The notes below the pieces were generated by a model. It did no database searches. It saw nothing but the letters and a program-made list of their open reading frames with translations, and was not told the DNA's origin. DNA of 38,721 nt from contig DATABS010000112.1 in assembly GCA_036259475.1 (NCBI GenBank), positions 1 through 38,721 on the forward strand, in the 5' to 3' direction. Positions 14,613 to 22,016 of the stretch are shown one piece after another. The stretch is from ZC4RG17 sp036259475 (GTDB lineage Bacteria; Actinomycetota; Acidimicrobiia; Spongiisociales; ZC4RG35). Position 1 is the first letter of the stretch. Each line of letters begins with the position of its first letter. The translations under genes and the position numbers were made by a program.

Positions 14613-15419
14613 TCAGCTGGTCTTTCGGGTGGGTCGCTGGATGTGTCCGACCGCTCCGGAGGCGTCGGGGCCCTTCACATAGGTGGGACGCAGCTCGACG
14701 GGCGCCGCCTCGACCTTGGGCTTGCGCAGCCGGAGGTTGAGTGCTTCGACGAAGATCGAGAAGCCCATGGCGAAATAGATGTATCCCTTGGGAATGTGCA
14801 GTTCCCATCCTTCCGCCACCAGCGACATGCCGATGAGGAGCAGGAAGCTCAAGGCGAGCATCTTCACCGTGGGATGGTCGTTGACGAAGTCACTGATCTT
14901 GCCGGCCGAGAGCAACATCACGCCGATGGCGATGATGACGGCGGCGATCATCACACCGATCTCGTCTGCCATCCCGACGGCAGTGATCACCGAGTCGAGG
15001 CTGAACACCAGGTCGAGGAGGAGGATCTGGATGATCACACTCATGAAGCTGACCCTCGCCAGGCCGGCGGTTTCGCGAGTCTCCTCGCCCTCCAGCTTCT
15101 CGTGGATCTCGAACGTCGCCTTGGCGAGGAGGAAAAGGCCCCCGAGGATCAGGATGATGTCGCGACCGGAAATCTCTTGCCCGATGATCTCGAACAGCGG
15201 GTCGGTGAGACCGATGACCCAGGAGATGGCCAGCAGCAGAAGGATGCGCATGACCATGGCAAGTCCCAGGCCGATGTTACGTGCCTTGTCTTGCTCGGAT
15301 TCGGGGAGCTTGCCGCTGAGAATCGAGATGAAGACGATGTTGTCGATGCCGAGAACGATCTCCAGCACCGTCAACGTGAGGAGCGCGATCCAGATGTCTG
15401 GATTGGTGAGCCATTCCAT
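14613..15419 (-). CDS. TerC-family membrane protein
   Basis: An integral membrane protein, 268 residues, with about seven to eight hydrophobic helices. Conserved aspartates lie in the first helix region (LEIVLGIDNIVFISIL) and the fifth (LLDLVFSLDSVITAVG). These signatures define the TerC/Alx/YkoY family. Members are associated with manganese export and loading of exported metalloproteins, and with tellurite resistance in plasmid systems; no other ter genes are present here. The C-terminal tail (about residues 235-268) is polar and Pro/Lys-rich. It has its own ATG at 15419 and is convergent with the crotonase gene. Symbol omitted because the family holds several paralogues. Confidence 0.88.
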   Translation of the reverse strand: MEWLTNPDIWIALLTLTVLEIVLGIDNIVFISILSGKLPESEQDKARNIGLGLAMVMRILLLLAISWVIGLTDPLFEIIGQEISGRDIILILGGLFLLAKATFEIHEKLEGEETRETAGLARVSFMSVIIQILLLDLVFSLDSVITAVGMADEIGVMIAAVIIAIGVMLLSAGKISDFVNDHPTVKMLALSFLLLIGMSLVAEGWELHIPKGYIYFAMGFSIFVEALNLRLRKPKVEAAPVELRPTYVKGPDASGAVGHIQRPTRKTS

Positions 15420-15471
15420 GGAGAGGCAGCGTACCGGGAAGCGATCGGCAAGCAGGGGCTAGGACGCGCCG

Positions 15472-15495
15472 AGGGCCGCCCTTTCGAGCGGCCCT
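15472..15495 (-). terminator. Stem-loop downstream of yceI
   Basis: AGGGCCGC (15472-15479) pairs perfectly with GCGGCCCT (15488-15495) across an 8-base loop. It lies 26-49 bases after the yceI stop on the minus strand, before terC. No U-tract follows, so termination would be weak or factor-assisted. Confidence 0.5.
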
Positions 15496-15520
15496 GGGCT
15501 GGAGGAGGCGCAGAGACGAC

Positions 15521-16099
15521 TCAGTTGGCCTTGACGGCTGCGATCTCGAATTCGATCGTGACCTTCTCGGAGACCAGGACGCCCCCGGCCTCGAGTGCCG
15601 CGTTCCAGTTGATGCCCCACTCCTTGCGGTTGACCGTGGTAGAGCCCTCCAGGCCGATCCGCGTGCTGCCCCAAGGGTCGATGGCGGCGCCGGTGAATTC
15701 GACGTCGAACGTCACGGGCTTGCTCACCCCGCGAATGTCGAGTTCTCCGGTGACCCGATACACGGAATCGTCATCGGTGCTTTCGACTCGAGTCGACTGG
15801 AAGGTGATCTGGGGATACTCGTCCATGGCGAAGAAGTCATTGCTGCGCAGGTGGCCATCGCGGTCTTCGTTGCGCGTGTTGATCGACTTGGCCTGAATGG
15901 TCAGCTGCCCCGACGAGCGAGCGGGATCTTCGGCGTCGACTGTCAGGGTTCCCTCGAAGTCGGTGAAGGATCCGCGTACTTTCGTGACCATGGCGTGCCG
16001 GGCCACGAACCCAAACCGGCTGTGACTCGGATCGATGTTGTAGGTGCCGGTCAACTCGTCCAGTGAGATCCGCGATGAGGTGAGAGCCTCAGTAGTCAT
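15521..16099 (-). CDS. YceI-family lipid-binding protein
   Basis: A YceI/TT1927-type lipocalin-like beta-barrel, 192 residues, thought to bind isoprenoid or other amphiphilic molecules. Typical motifs: YNIDPSHSRFGFVARHAMVTKVRGSF near residues 26-52, DGHLRSNDFFAMDEYPQITF in the middle and the C-terminal GINWNAALEAGGVLVSEKV. No signal peptide is visible, so this is probably a cytoplasmic member, as seen in many actinobacteria. ATG 16099 follows AAGGAG with 6-7 base spacing; a longer in-frame start at 16168 would run through the promoter. It is divergent from marR and has a near-consensus promoter overlapped by two dyads, so MarR control is likely. Confidence 0.88.
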   Translation of the reverse strand: MTTEALTSSRISLDELTGTYNIDPSHSRFGFVARHAMVTKVRGSFTDFEGTLTVDAEDPARSSGQLTIQAKSINTRNEDRDGHLRSNDFFAMDEYPQITFQSTRVESTDDDSVYRVTGELDIRGVSKPVTFDVEFTGAAIDPWGSTRIGLEGSTTVNRKEWGINWNAALEAGGVLVSEKVTIEFEIAAVKAN

Positions 16100-16139
16100 T
16101 GTGTCTCCTTGTGTCGCAGGGTATAGATCTACCCCGCCA

Positions 16140-16186
16140 GTTGATGTGTCAACCTGACTATACGGCAACCTAGATGACGTGTCAAC
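16140..16186. promoter_or_regulatory. yceI promoter with two putative MarR operators
   Basis: On the minus strand TTGACA (16180-16185), a 17-base spacer and TATAGT (16157-16162) form a near-consensus promoter for yceI. Two dyads overlap it: GTTGATGTGTCAAC (16140-16153, covering the expected start site) and GATGACGTGTCAAC (16173-16186, covering the -35 box). The shared GTGTCAAC half lies 33 bases apart, close to three helical turns. A TATATT/TATTAT run at 16187-16194 may be the -10 of marR. Autoregulation plus yceI repression is the simplest reading. Confidence 0.7.
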
Positions 16187-16208
16187 TATATTATGCTATG
16201 CTTCTCAC

Positions 16209-16682
16209 ATGTCCGAAGTCCGCTGGCTCGACGAGACGGAATCCCGCGCCTGGCGGGGGTATCAGGCGATGACCGACCAAGTCACCGCCCTTCTCCAGCA
16301 GAGCATGATGCGCCAGAGCGGGCTCTCCCTATCCGACTATGCGGTGCTCGTCTATCTCTCCGAGTCGGAGGACCGTCTGCGTGCCTACGAACTGGGAGCG
16401 GCCCTCCGCTGGGAGAAGAGCCGGCTCTCCCACCACCTCCGGCGCATGGAGAAGCGGGGTTTGATCACACGTCAGACCTGTGAGACCGACGGGCGCGGGC
16501 TATGGATCGTTCTGACCGCGCGGGGGCGCCAGGCGATCGAAGAGGCCGCCCCAGTGCACGTGTCAGACGTCCGTCGCTACATCATCGATCAGCTGAACCC
16601 GTCTCAGCTGGAGGCCCTGGCCGAGATCACCGAAAAGGTCCTCGGCGGCCTGCCCGCCGGCGACGACGCCTGCGCCGACTGA
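16209..16682 (+). CDS. MarR-family transcriptional regulator
   Basis: A winged-helix DNA-binding dimer of 157 residues. It has the MarR layout: an N-terminal dimer helix (about 1-35), SGLSLSDYAVLVYLSES (about 40-56), the recognition region GAALRWEKSRLSHHLRRMEKRGLITR (about 65-90), the wing DGRGLWIVLTARGRQAIEEA (about 95-114) and a C-terminal dimer helix. The Glu-Lys-Ser-Arg-Leu-Ser-His-His-Leu pattern is common in MarR proteins. ATG 16209 is preferred; an in-frame ATG at 16179 would lie within the operator. The ligand is unknown. Its most likely target is yceI, transcribed divergently across a 109-base region with two matching dyads. Confidence 0.9.
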   Translation: MSEVRWLDETESRAWRGYQAMTDQVTALLQQSMMRQSGLSLSDYAVLVYLSESEDRLRAYELGAALRWEKSRLSHHLRRMEKRGLITRQTCETDGRGLWIVLTARGRQAIEEAAPVHVSDVRRYIIDQLNPSQLEALAEITEKVLGGLPAGDDACAD

Positions 16683-16683
16683 T

Positions 16684-16739
16684 CCCGTTTTCGCGCACGT
16701 CTTGCACGCTATAGCGTGCAATCGGTGCGCGAAAACGGG
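16684..16739. repeat. 56-bp nested perfect palindrome
   Basis: The outer arms CCCGTTTTCGCGCAC (16684-16698) and GTGCGCGAAAACGGG (16725-16739) are exact complements. Inside, separated by 3 bases on each side, is the 20-base perfect palindrome TTGCACGCTATAGCGTGCAA (16702-16721). The element starts 1 base after the marR stop and ends 44 bases before the lhr start. No T-run follows beyond the stem. It could be a terminator hairpin, a protein-binding dyad or one copy of a dispersed palindromic repeat. I see no second copy in this window. Confidence 0.85.
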
Positions 16740-16783
16740 TTTGGCCTGACGGTTTGACGGGGGTGGCCGATACGCTCTGGTGA

Positions 16784-19700
16784 ATGAGCGTCCTCGATCG
16801 GTTCACACCCGCCACCCGGGCCTGGTTCGAGGCCAGCTTCCCCCACCCTACGCCGGCTCAGGAACGGGGGTGGGAGGCGATCGGTGAGGGGGCCCACACG
16901 CTCATCCACGCCCCCACGGGATCGGGCAAGACGCTGGCCGCGTTCCTGTGGACGATCGACCGCCTGCTCCACGAGCCGGTCCCGTCTGACGACGCAAGAT
17001 GCCGGGTTCTCTACGTTTCTCCCCTCAAGGCGCTCGCCTACGACATAGAGCGCAACTTGCGGGCACCCCTCGTCGGCATCCGCCAGGCGGGCGAGCGCAT
17101 CGGCGGTGACCGGCTTCCGCAGCTGACGACGTTCCTCCGCACCGGCGATACTCCCCCTGAGGATCGGCGCCGGATGCAGCGCCAACCACCCGACATCCTC
17201 ATCACCACTCCGGAGTCGCTCTACTTGTTGCTCACGTCCCAGGCGGGTGAGGCGCTCCGCTCCGTCCGATGGGTGATCGTCGACGAAGTCCACGCCGTGG
17301 CGGGGACCAAGCGCGGGGCGCATCTCGCCGTCTCGCTCGAGCGCCTCGAGGAGATGGCGCCCGGCGCTCAGCGCATCGGCCTGTCGGCCACTCAGCGACC
17401 GCTCGACAGGATCGCAGCCTTCTTGGGCGGCGGCACGTTCGAAGATGGCGAGAGAGCAGATCGCCCCGTCGCCATCGTGGATGTGGATCAGCAACGGGAC
17501 ATCGACCTGGAGATCATCGTCCCGGTGGAGGACATGGCCGCCCCCGCCCCACCCGACCCACTCGACCCCGACACCGTCCGCCAGCAGTCGATCTGGCCGG
17601 CAGTCCACCCCCGACTCCTGCAGCTCATCGAGGAGAACACCTCCACGATCGTGTTCGCCAACTCACGACGCCTCGCCGAGCGCATTTGTGCCGAGGTCAA
17701 CGAGCTGGCGGGCAAAGAGATCGCCAGGTCCCACCATGGGTCTGTATCACGCGAGCAGCGGGTGGCGATCGAGGAGGCACTCAAACGGGGAGATCTCAAG
17801 GCGGTCGTCGCCACGTCTTCCCTGGAACTGGGCATCGACATGGGAGCGGTAGACCTGGTGATCCAGGTCGAGGCCCCGATCTCCGTCGCCTCGGGCCTGC
17901 AACGCGTGGGCCGCGCCGGCCACCACGTCGGCGAGACCAGCCGGGCCAAGCTCTTTCCCAAGTATCGAGGTGACCTGCTCGTGGCCACCGTCGTCGCCTC
18001 GGAAATGCGCCGCGGTCGGGTGGAGCAGACGGCAATTCCCCGCAACCCGCTGGATGTTCTGGCCCAGCAGCTGGTGGCGACCGTCGTGGCCGGCGACAGC
18101 ACCGCCGACGGCCTGTACTCGATGGTGCGGCGGGCGGCGCCCTATGCGGATCTGCCTCGCTCCGCCTTCGAAGCCACGCTCGACATGCTGGCGGGCCGCT
18201 ATCCCTCGGACTTGTTCGCCGAGCTACGACCGCGCCTGAACTGGGACCGGCTGGATGGTTCCGTGACCGCCCGTCCGGGGGCGCGGCAGCTGGCCGTCAC
18301 CAACCCCGGGACGATCCCGGATCGGGGACTGTACCGGGTCGTCCTGCCGGACGGCTCCCGCGTCGGCGAGCTGGACGAGGAGATGGTCTATGAGTCGCGT
18401 CAGGGTGACGTGTTCGTCCTCGGTGCGTCGACCTGGCGCATCGCCGACATCGGCGTGGACCGGGTGGAAGTGCTTCCCGCGCCTGGGGAACCCGCTGCCA
18501 AGGTCCCGTTCTGGCATGGTGACATGGCTGGCCGGCCCCTAGAGACCGGCCGGGCCGTCGGCCGGTTCGTGCGAGAGACCGGCGCCCTCGACCCGTCGGA
18601 GGCCCGGACGCGGCTGATGACAGACCATGGTCTCGACGACTGGGCCGCCGCCAACCTGATCGCCTATCTGGAGGAGGAGCGAGAGGCGACCGGGATGCTG
18701 CCCGACGATCGGACGATCGTGGTCGAGCGATTTCGCGACGAGATCGGGGACTGGCGTGTCGTCATCCTCTCTCCGCTGGGCGCCCGGGTGCATGCCCCTT
18801 GGGCCATGGCTCTCACGCAGAAACTGCGCGGCCGTTATGGGACGGACGTCGACGTGATCTGGTCCGATGATGGCATCGCGCTCCGTTTCCCTGATGCCGA
18901 CGAACTTCCCACCGTAGATGAGCTGACGGTCGACCCCGAGGAGATCGAGCCGCTTCTGGTCGACCACCTGGCCGACTCGGCGCTCTTCGCGGCACGCTTC
19001 CGCGAGGCGGCCGGGCGTTCACTTCTCCTTCCCCGCCGGCGACCCGGCTCACGCACTCCGCTCTGGCTGCAGAGGCGCCGAGCGGCCGGCCTCCTGTCGG
19101 TGGCGAAGGAGTTCGGCTCCTTCCCGATCGTTCTCGAGACCTATCGGGAGATCCTCCAGGACGACTTCGACGTTCCGGCACTCACCTCGGTCCTCGGTGA
19201 GATCCGGTCACGTCAGATCCGCATGGTGGAAGTCGAAGTGCCCTCGCCATCCCCTTTCGCGTCGTCGTTGCTGTTCGCCTTCGTGGCGGCCTATCTCTAC
19301 GAGGCCGACACCCCGCTGGCAGAACGCCGGGCGGCCGCTCTCACCCTCGACCGCGAGCTCCTGGCCGAACTGCTGGGAGAGGGCGAACTCCGCCAGCTGC
19401 TGTCGGCCGACGTCATCGCCGCGATGGAGCTCGAACTCCAACGGCTCACCCCCGAGCGGGCCGCCCGAACAGCTGACGCCATCACCGATCTGCTGCGCGA
19501 TCTCGGGCCGCTGTCGATCGAAGAGATCGACCTGCGAACCGAGGGAGTCGATGTCGCCGCCACGCTCGGAGAGCTGAGCGAGAAACGCCGGGTGATTCAG
19601 GTCCACGTCGGAGGGGAGCCCCGTTGGGCGGCCGTCGAAGATGCCGCCCGACTGCGGGATGCCCTCGGGGTTCAACCGCCTCCGGGAGTCCCTCACGTGT

Positions 19701-21154
19701 TCCTGGAACCCGTCGAAGATCCACTAGGCGACGTGGTGGGACGTTTCGCCCGGACCCATTCACCTTTCCATCTCGAGGAAGCGGCCCGGGGACTGCAGCT
19801 GGCCCCCTCGGTGGTGGAGGGCGTGCTGCATCGACTGGAGTCGGCGGGACGCGTGGCGCGGGGAGCGTTCAGTCCGGGCCGGGCCGGCTCAGAGTGGGTC
19901 GACTCAGAGGTATTGCGCCGGATCAAGCGAAGGTCCCTGTCCGAACTGCGCGGGGAGATCGAACCGGTCGAGGAGGCGGCGCTGGGCCGGTTCCTCCCGG
20001 TCTGGCACGGAGTAGGGAGCGGGGCACGGGGCCGGGCCGCTCTTCTCGAGGTCATCCACCGCCTCCAGGCGGCCGAGATTCCCGCTTCCGTCCTGGAGCG
20101 CGACATCCTCGAACCGAGAGTCGGGGAGGCCGTCCCGCTGCTCGACCAGCTCATGGTGGAGGGTGAGATAGTGTGGTCCGGGCGGGGTTCCCTCGGGTCC
20201 CGTGACGGCAGGATCGCCCTCTACCACCGCTCGCGGATTCGACAGCTCCACACACCGCCCGTGGTGGAGCGGCCAGAGGGCCAGATCCACGACGTCATTC
20301 GGGGCCATCTCTCCGAGAGGGGCGCCAGCTTCTTCGCCGATATCTACACCGTGGCAGGCGGAGGCGACCCCGAAGAGGCGATCACCGCCATCTGGGATCT
20401 CGTGTGGGCAGGTGAAGTCACCAATGACAGCCTGGCGCCCGTCCGGGCGTTCCTCGGCCGCCGCGGACGGCGGTCGGCTCGCCGGCTTCCCTCTTCGTTT
20501 CCTCCCCACTCCGCTGGAAGGTGGTCATTGCTGGCGCCGATGGTCGAGGGGGATGCCAATGACACCGAAAGGGCCACGGCCTGGGCCAATCAGCTCCTCG
20601 ATCGTCATGGTGTGGTCACTCGATCGACCGTCCTCTCCGAAGGGTTTCCAGGAGGCTTCAGCGCCCTTTATCCGGTGTTCACCCGTCTCGAAGAAACCGG
20701 TCGAGTTCGCCGCGGATACTTCGTCGAGGGCCAGGGTGGGGCTCAGTTCGCCAGCCCAGGCGCGGTCGACCGACTGCGCAATACATCCGGCAAGGAAGTC
20801 CTCGCCCTGGCCGCTACGGACCCGGCCAACCCCTACGGCTCGGTGCTTCCTTGGCCCGACTCCGACATACGGCTCGCGCGGGTAGCCGGAGCCTACGTAT
20901 TCCTGTCCGACGGGAAACTCGCCGGATACGTGGACAAAGGCGGCCGCAACGTTGCCGCGTGGGACGAGAAGGCGGAACCGAGCGAGGTGGCAGCGGCCTT
21001 GGCCGACGTCGCCGCCCGTCACACCCGCTTCACCCTCGAAACAGTGAACGGGACCCCGGTGTCGTCGTCCCACCTTTCGACCCACCTGATCGAGCAGGGT
21101 TTCGTCACTGCCACCCGTGGACTCACCTGGAGGGGCGTGCGTGCCCGAAGGTGA
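16784..21154 (+). CDS. lhr: Lhr-type large ATP-dependent DNA helicase
   Basis: A superfamily 2 helicase of 1456 residues, the usual size for full-length Lhr. Mycobacterial Lhr is a 3'-5' translocase that unwinds RNA:DNA hybrids and is linked to DNA repair. Visible motifs: Q-type start TPAQERGW, motif I PTGSGKT (about 44-50), motif Ia YVSPLKALAYD, motif II DEVH (about 167-170), motif III GLSATQRPLD, motif IV region IVFANSRRLAERIC, motif V ATSSLELGIDMG, and motif VI QRVGRAGH. The Lhr-specific winged-helix, beta-barrel and long C-terminal domain follow. ATG 16784 fits the family start. Its end overlaps the glycosylase gene by 14 bases; the same pairing (lhr next to a Nei gene) occurs in Mycobacterium tuberculosis. 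Confidence 0.93.
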   Translation: MSVLDRFTPATRAWFEASFPHPTPAQERGWEAIGEGAHTLIHAPTGSGKTLAAFLWTIDRLLHEPVPSDDARCRVLYVSPLKALAYDIERNLRAPLVGIRQAGERIGGDRLPQLTTFLRTGDTPPEDRRRMQRQPPDILITTPESLYLLLTSQAGEALRSVRWVIVDEVHAVAGTKRGAHLAVSLERLEEMAPGAQRIGLSATQRPLDRIAAFLGGGTFEDGERADRPVAIVDVDQQRDIDLEIIVPVEDMAAPAPPDPLDPDTVRQQSIWPAVHPRLLQLIEENTSTIVFANSRRLAERICAEVNELAGKEIARSHHGSVSREQRVAIEEALKRGDLKAVVATSSLELGIDMGAVDLVIQVEAPISVASGLQRVGRAGHHVGETSRAKLFPKYRGDLLVATVVASEMRRGRVEQTAIPRNPLDVLAQQLVATVVAGDSTADGLYSMVRRAAPYADLPRSAFEATLDMLAGRYPSDLFAELRPRLNWDRLDGSVTARPGARQLAVTNPGTIPDRGLYRVVLPDGSRVGELDEEMVYESRQGDVFVLGASTWRIADIGVDRVEVLPAPGEPAAKVPFWHGDMAGRPLETGRAVGRFVRETGALDPSEARTRLMTDHGLDDWAAANLIAYLEEEREATGMLPDDRTIVVERFRDEIGDWRVVILSPLGARVHAPWAMALTQKLRGRYGTDVDVIWSDDGIALRFPDADELPTVDELTVDPEEIEPLLVDHLADSALFAARFREAAGRSLLLPRRRPGSRTPLWLQRRRAAGLLSVAKEFGSFPIVLETYREILQDDFDVPALTSVLGEIRSRQIRMVEVEVPSPSPFASSLLFAFVAAYLYEADTPLAERRAAALTLDRELLAELLGEGELRQLLSADVIAAMELELQRLTPERAARTADAITDLLRDLGPLSIEEIDLRTEGVDVAATLGELSEKRRVIQVHVGGEPRWAAVEDAARLRDALGVQPPPGVPHVFLEPVEDPLGDVVGRFARTHSPFHLEEAARGLQLAPSVVEGVLHRLESAGRVARGAFSPGRAGSEWVDSEVLRRIKRRSLSELRGEIEPVEEAALGRFLPVWHGVGSGARGRAALLEVIHRLQAAEIPASVLERDILEPRVGEAVPLLDQLMVEGEIVWSGRGSLGSRDGRIALYHRSRIRQLHTPPVVERPEGQIHDVIRGHLSERGASFFADIYTVAGGGDPEEAITAIWDLVWAGEVTNDSLAPVRAFLGRRGRRSARRLPSSFPPHSAGRWSLLAPMVEGDANDTERATAWANQLLDRHGVVTRSTVLSEGFPGGFSALYPVFTRLEETGRVRRGYFVEGQGGAQFASPGAVDRLRNTSGKEVLALAATDPANPYGSVLPWPDSDIRLARVAGAYVFLSDGKLAGYVDKGGRNVAAWDEKAEPSEVAAALADVAARHTRFTLETVNGTPVSSSHLSTHLIEQGFVTATRGLTWRGVRARR

Positions 21155-21938
21155 TTCGTACACATATGCGGCCCACCGAATGCGGCCCGTGCTGGTGGGG
21201 AGCCGAATCGAATCGGTGGACGGCTCCTCTCCCGCGGTGCGTCGCAGGTCGGGCCAGATGATCGGAGCCGAGATCACCGATATCCGAACGGCGGGCAAGC
21301 ACCTGCTGATCGATCTCGACTCGGGCCTTTCGATTCACATTCACCTCGGTATGACCGGCGCCGTCCGGGTCTGCGCTGCCGGGGCGCGTCCGGCAGGGCG
21401 CGGGGGGTTGCGTCTCTCGCTCTCCACCGAACGCGGCACGGTAGAGGTCATGTCGGCGCCCACCGTCGAGGTGGACCGGCGGAGCGTCCTGGCAAGAGGA
21501 CTGAAACATCTCGGTCCCGACCTGCTGGCAGCCGAGTTCGACCAAGATCGATTCGAGTTGCTCGCATCCCGGTTCGCGGGCGAGCGGACCGTCTCCGACT
21601 TTCTGCTCGACCAACGCGTGATGACCGGCATCGGCAACGTGTACAAGTCCGAGGTGCTCTTCCTGGAAAGCACCCGACCCGGGCGGCTCATGGCCACGAT
21701 CGACCGTGACTCGCGCCTCGCCCTCGCCCAGAGGGCTCGACGGCTGATGCAGCCCAACGCCCGCAGGCCGGGCCGATCGACCACCGGAAGGCCCGGCGGG
21801 GAGCTCTGGGTCTACGGACGTGCCGAGCGCCCATGCCGGCGCTGTCGAACGGCGATCGTAGAGGGATGGATTGGCGATCCGCCCCGGATAACATATTGGT
21901 GTCCGGCATGTCAGCCCGAGACCCCGCGCGGGGCCTGA
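21141..21938 (+). CDS. nei: Nei/Fpg-family DNA glycosylase/AP lyase
   Basis: A base-excision repair enzyme that removes oxidised bases and cleaves the abasic site, 265 residues. GTG 21141 after GGAGGGG (21129-21135) places Pro2 and Glu3 at the N-terminus (PEGDS), the catalytic pair of this family once the initiator is removed. An earlier in-frame start at 21117 would bury that proline. Lys in TAGKHLLI is the conserved beta-domain lysine. DQRVMTGIGNVYKSEVLF is the helix-two-turn-helix signature. Two CxxC pairs (CRRC and CPAC) form the zinc finger. It overlaps lhr by 14 bases, indicating co-translation and a shared repair role. Confidence 0.9.
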   Translation: MPEGDSYTYAAHRMRPVLVGSRIESVDGSSPAVRRRSGQMIGAEITDIRTAGKHLLIDLDSGLSIHIHLGMTGAVRVCAAGARPAGRGGLRLSLSTERGTVEVMSAPTVEVDRRSVLARGLKHLGPDLLAAEFDQDRFELLASRFAGERTVSDFLLDQRVMTGIGNVYKSEVLFLESTRPGRLMATIDRDSRLALAQRARRLMQPNARRPGRSTTGRPGGELWVYGRAERPCRRCRTAIVEGWIGDPPRITYWCPACQPETPRGA

Positions 21939-22016
21939 CCACTCTGTCACCAGGTCCTATTCGATGGCGTATGCTTGTGACACTCGTCGATCGCTGGTTC
22001 GTTAGAGGAGAAGCCG

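Noticed and set aside
14613..15419. A tellurite-resistance operon
   Set aside because: Only a TerC-family protein is found, without terA, B, D, E or Z. The family is widespread and has metal-homeostasis roles.
16709..17608. Minus-strand open frame opposite the start of lhr
   Set aside because: It is a GC-rich shadow; lhr motifs I to III on the plus strand are unambiguous.
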